Positions 5,547 to 8,771 of a stretch of 8,771 bases of DNA are shown here, piece after piece. Each line of letters begins with the position of its first letter. The stretch's first letter is position 1. Position numbers and translations under genes: made by a program. The DNA lies in contig JAJQAT010000017.1 in the NCBI GenBank assembly GCA_021203665.1, positions 1 to 8,771 on the forward strand, given 5' to 3'. The stretch is from Bacillota bacterium (GTDB lineage: Bacteria; Bacillota; Clostridia; UBA1381). Below the pieces are notes generated by a model that was not told the origin of the DNA, ran no database searches, and was given only the letters and a program-made list of their open reading frames with translations.

Positions 5547-7050
5547 TTTTGCCACCTCCCAGCATTATTTCGCCTATGCGCATCGAATCCGTTTCCCTCG
5601 GATTATACTTTCCGTAAATTCTGTTATCGGCTATAACTATTATTCTGTCGGAAATATTGAAAAGCTCGTCCAAATCCTCCGATATAAGCAGTACTGACTC
5701 TCCCTTGCCGCGCATTTCCAAAAGCGTTTCATGAACCATTTGAACGGTTCCCACGTCAAGTCCGCGGCTCGGATAGCTCGCAAGAAGCAGCTTAGGATTT
5801 TTTATAATCGCTCTCGCGAGAACGGCTCTCTGTATGTTTCCTCCGGAAAGCGTCGCCATTGTCCTGTCAAGCTCGGGAACTCCGAGCCGCTTTACCACAG
5901 GCGATGCCTCTACTGTTTTATGCACGCTTTCCCAGTCGATTCCGAGTCCCTTTTGGGGAACCTCAATTCCTCCCAAAATCATATGCTCCTCTATGGTCAT
6001 ACCGCCCGCGACATTATCGCGTTTCGGGTCCTCCGATATGAGCGACATACCCGCCTCAAGCCGCTTTGCGACAGACGCGTTTGTAATGTCCTTTCCGTCA
6101 AGAGTGATTGTTCCTCCGCCGCTTTTTCTTATTCCGAATATTGTTTCAAGAAGCTCTCTCTGTCCTCTTCCCGAAATGCCGGCAACTCCCAATATCTCGC
6201 CCTTTTTTATTTCAAGATTTATATTCTTTATTATTTTTCTGCCGTAATCGTCTATTACGCTCAAATTTTCGCAGGAAAAATTCGTTTCCGCCTTTTCCTC
6301 GTTAAATTCCGAATGAGCCTCGCTGTATTTGACTTCCTTTTCTGCGGTTTCCTCGCCCATCATCTTGGCTATAAGGCGCTTTTTGTCAAAGCCGTCCTCT
6401 TTCCTCATACAGTCGGTAATTTCTCCGCGGCGCAGTACGGTTATAACATCGGCGCAGGATATTACCTCATTCAGCTTATGCGTTATAAGCACTATCGCGT
6501 ATTTATCCTCGCGCAGCTGCTTTAAAAGCTCTATAAACGCCTCCGCCTCCTTTTGCGTGAGAACGCTTGTCGGCTCGTCAAATATCAGCATTCTCGATGT
6601 GGGCATCATCAGACCCTTAAGTATTTCAACCCTTTGACGCTGTCCCAAATCCATTTCCCATACATACATATCCGGATCCACGGGAATATTGTATTTATTC
6701 GACACCTCGATAATACGCTTTTTCAGCTCGGAACGCTTTTCCTTTGATTCGGCCATGGCAAGGCTGATATTCTCAAGCACCGTAAACGCGGGAATAAGCC
6801 TGAAATCCTGGAATACCATACATATTCCGCTGTTAATGGCAAGCGACGGAGTAATATCTCTTACGCATCCGTCAAGGTAAATCTTGCCCGAGGTAGGCTT
6901 GTATACTCCGTAAAGCATTTTCATAAGCGTGCTTTTGCCCGCGCCGTTTTCGCCGACAACAGCGTGAATTTCTCCCGCCTTGAATTTTATGCTTATATCC
7001 TTATTCGCGGTAAAATCACCGAATTTTATCGTCAGATTTTCGGTTTTCAT
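5536..7050 (-). CDS. ABC transporter ATPase with two nucleotide-binding domains (YufO/RbsA-like)
   Basis: A 504-residue cytoplasmic ATPase energising the importer. Domain 1 (about residues 1-240) has Walker A GENGAGKST (33-41), Q-loop Gln81, a signature region MDLGQRQRVE (133-142) with Asp at the usual Ser place, Walker B LIFDEPT (155-161) and His191. Domain 2 (about 260-500) has the degenerate P-loop GISGRGQREL without the Gly-Lys pair, a good signature LSGGNIQR, a weakened Walker B (ASYPSRGLDVG) and Ser-Glu-Asp at the H-loop. This asymmetry, one complete and one degenerate site, is usual for ATPases of simple-sugar and BMP-type importers. The ATG at 7050 is chosen: AAAGG lies 8 bases upstream and the protein then starts at the usual position. 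Longer forms from GTG 7083 or TTG 7098 would overlap or abut the regulator stop and add residues not typical of the family. It lies 34 bases after the regulator and overlaps the next permease. Confidence 0.93.
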   Translation of the reverse strand: MKTENLTIKFGDFTANKDISIKFKAGEIHAVVGENGAGKSTLMKMLYGVYKPTSGKIYLDGCVRDITPSLAINSGICMVFQDFRLIPAFTVLENISLAMAESKEKRSELKKRIIEVSNKYNIPVDPDMYVWEMDLGQRQRVEILKGLMMPTSRMLIFDEPTSVLTQKEAEAFIELLKQLREDKYAIVLITHKLNEVISCADVITVLRRGEITDCMRKEDGFDKKRLIAKMMGEETAEKEVKYSEAHSEFNEEKAETNFSCENLSVIDDYGRKIIKNINLEIKKGEILGVAGISGRGQRELLETIFGIRKSGGGTITLDGKDITNASVAKRLEAGMSLISEDPKRDNVAGGMTIEEHMILGGIEVPQKGLGIDWESVHKTVEASPVVKRLGVPELDRTMATLSGGNIQRAVLARAIIKNPKLLLASYPSRGLDVGTVQMVHETLLEMRGKGESVLLISEDLDELFNISDRIIVIADNRIYGKYNPRETDSMRIGEIMLGGGKNAD

Positions 7051-7084
7051 TACCGAAACCTTTGATATTTCTCTCTCAATCACT

Positions 7085-8668
7085 CTAATCACTCCCAACG
7101 TTAATCTGCATCAGCTTCAGCGCAATCTGCATCTGAATCTGTATTTCGGAATCATCTATATCCAAATCAAGTATTTTCTTTATTTTATCCAGCCTGTACA
7201 GCAGCGTGTTGTAATGCACATACATTTCATTCGCCGTCTGCTTTGCGTTATGTCTGTTTTTGAAGTAGCGCTCCAATGTTTCGGTCAGATTCGTATTGTG
7301 CGCGCGGTCATATTCAATAAGCGGAAGTATAAAACGCTGCTTATAGCGTTCCACCTCCTCATGCTCCGGCAGCAACGACAATATGGAAAATATACCGAGC
7401 ATTTCATATGTGATAACATTCTCCTTTATGCCGCATTTTTTACTTATGTTATATATATTCATCGCTTCCTTATACGCGGCGCTTACCTCGCCTATCGCCT
7501 TACAGCCGCCGGCGCATATGCTTACGCCGCAGCCCGTCATTTCCTTTAGCACCGTTCGGAATTTTGTCAGCTGATTTTTAATGCCGCCGTCATTATCCGC
7601 CTGCGCCACCAAAATCAATCTGGATTCCGCGAGCGTAACATAAAATCCGTTGCCGAGACTGTTTATTACGCGGCGCGTTTTATTAAAATCAAGCTCGCCG
7701 CCGCCCTGCATAATATCCATAATGGCAACGCAGTAATCGGCGTTTACGTCAATCTCATATCCGCAGTTGTTTGCAAAGAATACAATGTCCGCCGGATTTT
7801 TTATAACCCCTGTAACCCAATCAAGCACAAACCTGTTTTTATATTGGTTTTTAAGCGCCGCGACGGATACCTGATTTCTGTGCTGTAGGATAAGAAATTG
7901 ACTTACATTCTTCAAAATCATAATATCGATTTCCGTAAACGGCTTGCCGTTTTCCATTGCCGCGATCAGCGCGTCGCCCATTTGACCGTTTTCCAGCAGC
8001 TCGACATACATATTACGGTTATCAAACGAAATAAGTCCGTCCTTCGCCTCGGCTCTGAGCCTCTCAATTCTTTCCGCGGTGAAAAAATCCAAATCTATTC
8101 CGCTTGTCTGCGTGCGTATTATGCTGCCGTCGGCATTTATGATGCACATTTCATGCCCTATTTGCTCCTCTACAACGGCTATGCTTTCCAATATGTCGCC
8201 GCTATGCGTCATTTGTGAAAATATCGCGTCAAGCTTAATTTGAAGCTCCTTTGCCGTCTGCATGGTATTGGAGACTATTTTTTGAGTCGCCTCGTATATA
8301 ACCTCCGAAAACACCACATCACAATCCACCTCTATAAGCAGCATACCGTATTTATCAGCCGCATCGACCGCCGAGCGGGGAATACTTTCAATAAAACGCT
8401 TCGGCTTTACGCCTATGCCCGTAACACCCTTTTGGGAAAGGTCGGCAATCATTTTTTCCAAGCCTAACGGCTCGTCCTTAAATTCATATCCTGTTGTGAG
8501 CAGAAATTCATGCTTCTTTGTCCAGTTTTTTATGTCCGGCACACCGATGACGTTTACAGTCTTAATTCTTTTGCAAAGACTTTTTTCATCGGAAAGCAAT
8601 CTTGAATTTTTCATTGATGAGAGTGCAAGCAGTTCACAGCCGTTAATATATCCGCTATGATCAGCCAT
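7085..8668 (-). CDS. PucR-family transcriptional regulator
   Basis: A 527-residue cytoplasmic DNA-binding regulator. The N-terminal PucR sensory domain covers about residues 1-130 (motifs LLTTGYEF, GVTGIGVKPKRF, GMLLIEVDCD). A middle region of GGDEF-like character without a GGDEF motif spans roughly 270-400. The C-terminal PucR helix-turn-helix is in the last 80 residues, including LERYFKNRHNAKQTANEM and YNTLLYRLDKIKKIL. Bacillus PucR controls purine and allantoin breakdown, and related proteins often control nitrogen-rich catabolism. Being first in the operon, it probably regulates the transporter and hydrolases and senses the ureide or a product, which is inference. The ATG at 8668 follows AAAGGAG by 8 bases, better than the GTG at 8677, which sits in that binding site. 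Only about 40 bases separate the start from a terminator-like hairpin, so its promoter is not obvious. Domain order and length are normal. Confidence 0.9.
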   Translation of the reverse strand: MADHSGYINGCELLALSSMKNSRLLSDEKSLCKRIKTVNVIGVPDIKNWTKKHEFLLTTGYEFKDEPLGLEKMIADLSQKGVTGIGVKPKRFIESIPRSAVDAADKYGMLLIEVDCDVVFSEVIYEATQKIVSNTMQTAKELQIKLDAIFSQMTHSGDILESIAVVEEQIGHEMCIINADGSIIRTQTSGIDLDFFTAERIERLRAEAKDGLISFDNRNMYVELLENGQMGDALIAAMENGKPFTEIDIMILKNVSQFLILQHRNQVSVAALKNQYKNRFVLDWVTGVIKNPADIVFFANNCGYEIDVNADYCVAIMDIMQGGGELDFNKTRRVINSLGNGFYVTLAESRLILVAQADNDGGIKNQLTKFRTVLKEMTGCGVSICAGGCKAIGEVSAAYKEAMNIYNISKKCGIKENVITYEMLGIFSILSLLPEHEEVERYKQRFILPLIEYDRAHNTNLTETLERYFKNRHNAKQTANEMYVHYNTLLYRLDKIKKILDLDIDDSEIQIQMQIALKLMQINVGSD

Positions 8669-8710
8669 ATCAATCACTCCTTTACAAATTCCGCCGCAAA
8701 ACCTTAGGTA

Positions 8711-8747
8711 AAAGAAAAAGGCGCGTATCCCGTGATACAGCGCCTTT
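8711..8747 (-). terminator. Rho-independent terminator-like hairpin upstream of the regulator
   Basis: On the minus strand AAAGGCGC then GTATC (8747 to 8734, with one bulged base at 8739) pairs with GATAC then GCGCCTTT (8729 to 8717) around a 4-base loop. The stem is followed by TTTTTCTTTT (8719 to 8710). This is a strong intrinsic terminator shape for a leftward transcript from a gene beyond the right edge. Since it ends about 40 bases before the PucR start, it could also be an attenuator in that gene's leader. The remaining bases 8748-8771 and 8669-8710 show no clear -35/-10 pair. Confidence 0.75.
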
Positions 8748-8771
8748 GCTTGTTTACGTCTTATTAAGTTT

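Noticed and set aside
5731..6525. A 264-codon open frame on the plus strand.
   Set aside because: It is antisense to the ABC ATPase with its full set of Walker and signature motifs; the translation looks like a complementary-strand shadow.
5536..7050. The second ATPase domain as a decayed or mutated pseudodomain.
   Set aside because: A degenerate second P-loop and H-loop are normal for this double-domain ATPase group, and the reading frame and signature motif are intact.

Overview
The window looks like chromosomal DNA of a Bacillota bacterium, most likely a member of Clostridia. The signs are strong GGAGG-type ribosome binding sites before nearly every gene, Lys/Glu-rich proteins, a lipoprotein-type solute-binding protein with a classical lipobox, moderate GC, and BMP-transporter and PucR-type families common in that group. 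This is inference from style; no marker gene is present.

All recognisable genes lie on the minus strand and read from right to left as one tight operon-like block. At the right edge, a GC-rich hairpin with a T-tract (8711-8747) separates the block from whatever lies upstream. Then come a PucR-family regulator (8668-7085), a double-domain ABC ATPase (7050-5536), two inner-membrane permeases (5546-4509 and 4512-3601) and a BMP-family binding lipoprotein (3542-2409). These are followed by two tandem isochorismatase-fold cysteine hydrolases about 82% identical to each other (2388-1702 and 1629-946), a small cupin (925-503) and the N-terminus of an allophanate hydrolase (from 463 to the left edge).

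The enzymes suggest a pathway. The downstream hydrolase matches the biuret hydrolase family (BiuH; biuret to allophanate plus ammonia) in its N-terminal motif, catalytic triad spacing and pocket glutamine. The fragment at the left edge matches AtzF-type allophanate hydrolase (allophanate to ammonia and CO2). With a dedicated ABC importer and a PucR-type regulator (a family known for nitrogen-rich catabolism), the simplest reading is a nitrogen-scavenging operon that imports and hydrolyses biuret or a related ureide. The second hydrolase has Cys in place of the pocket Gln and may have another substrate, so the system may handle more than biuret.

At the left edge the allophanate hydrolase homology stops abruptly after the conserved G-T-R-S (position 55). 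The sequence beyond starts with TGTCA and carries two exact 15-bp repeats spaced 23 bp apart, as expected for the end of an IS21-like or Tn7-like element. The last pathway enzyme therefore appears interrupted by an insertion, although the rest of the element is outside the window. No tRNA, rRNA or CRISPR was seen, and there is no gene-free stretch longer than about 100 bases.
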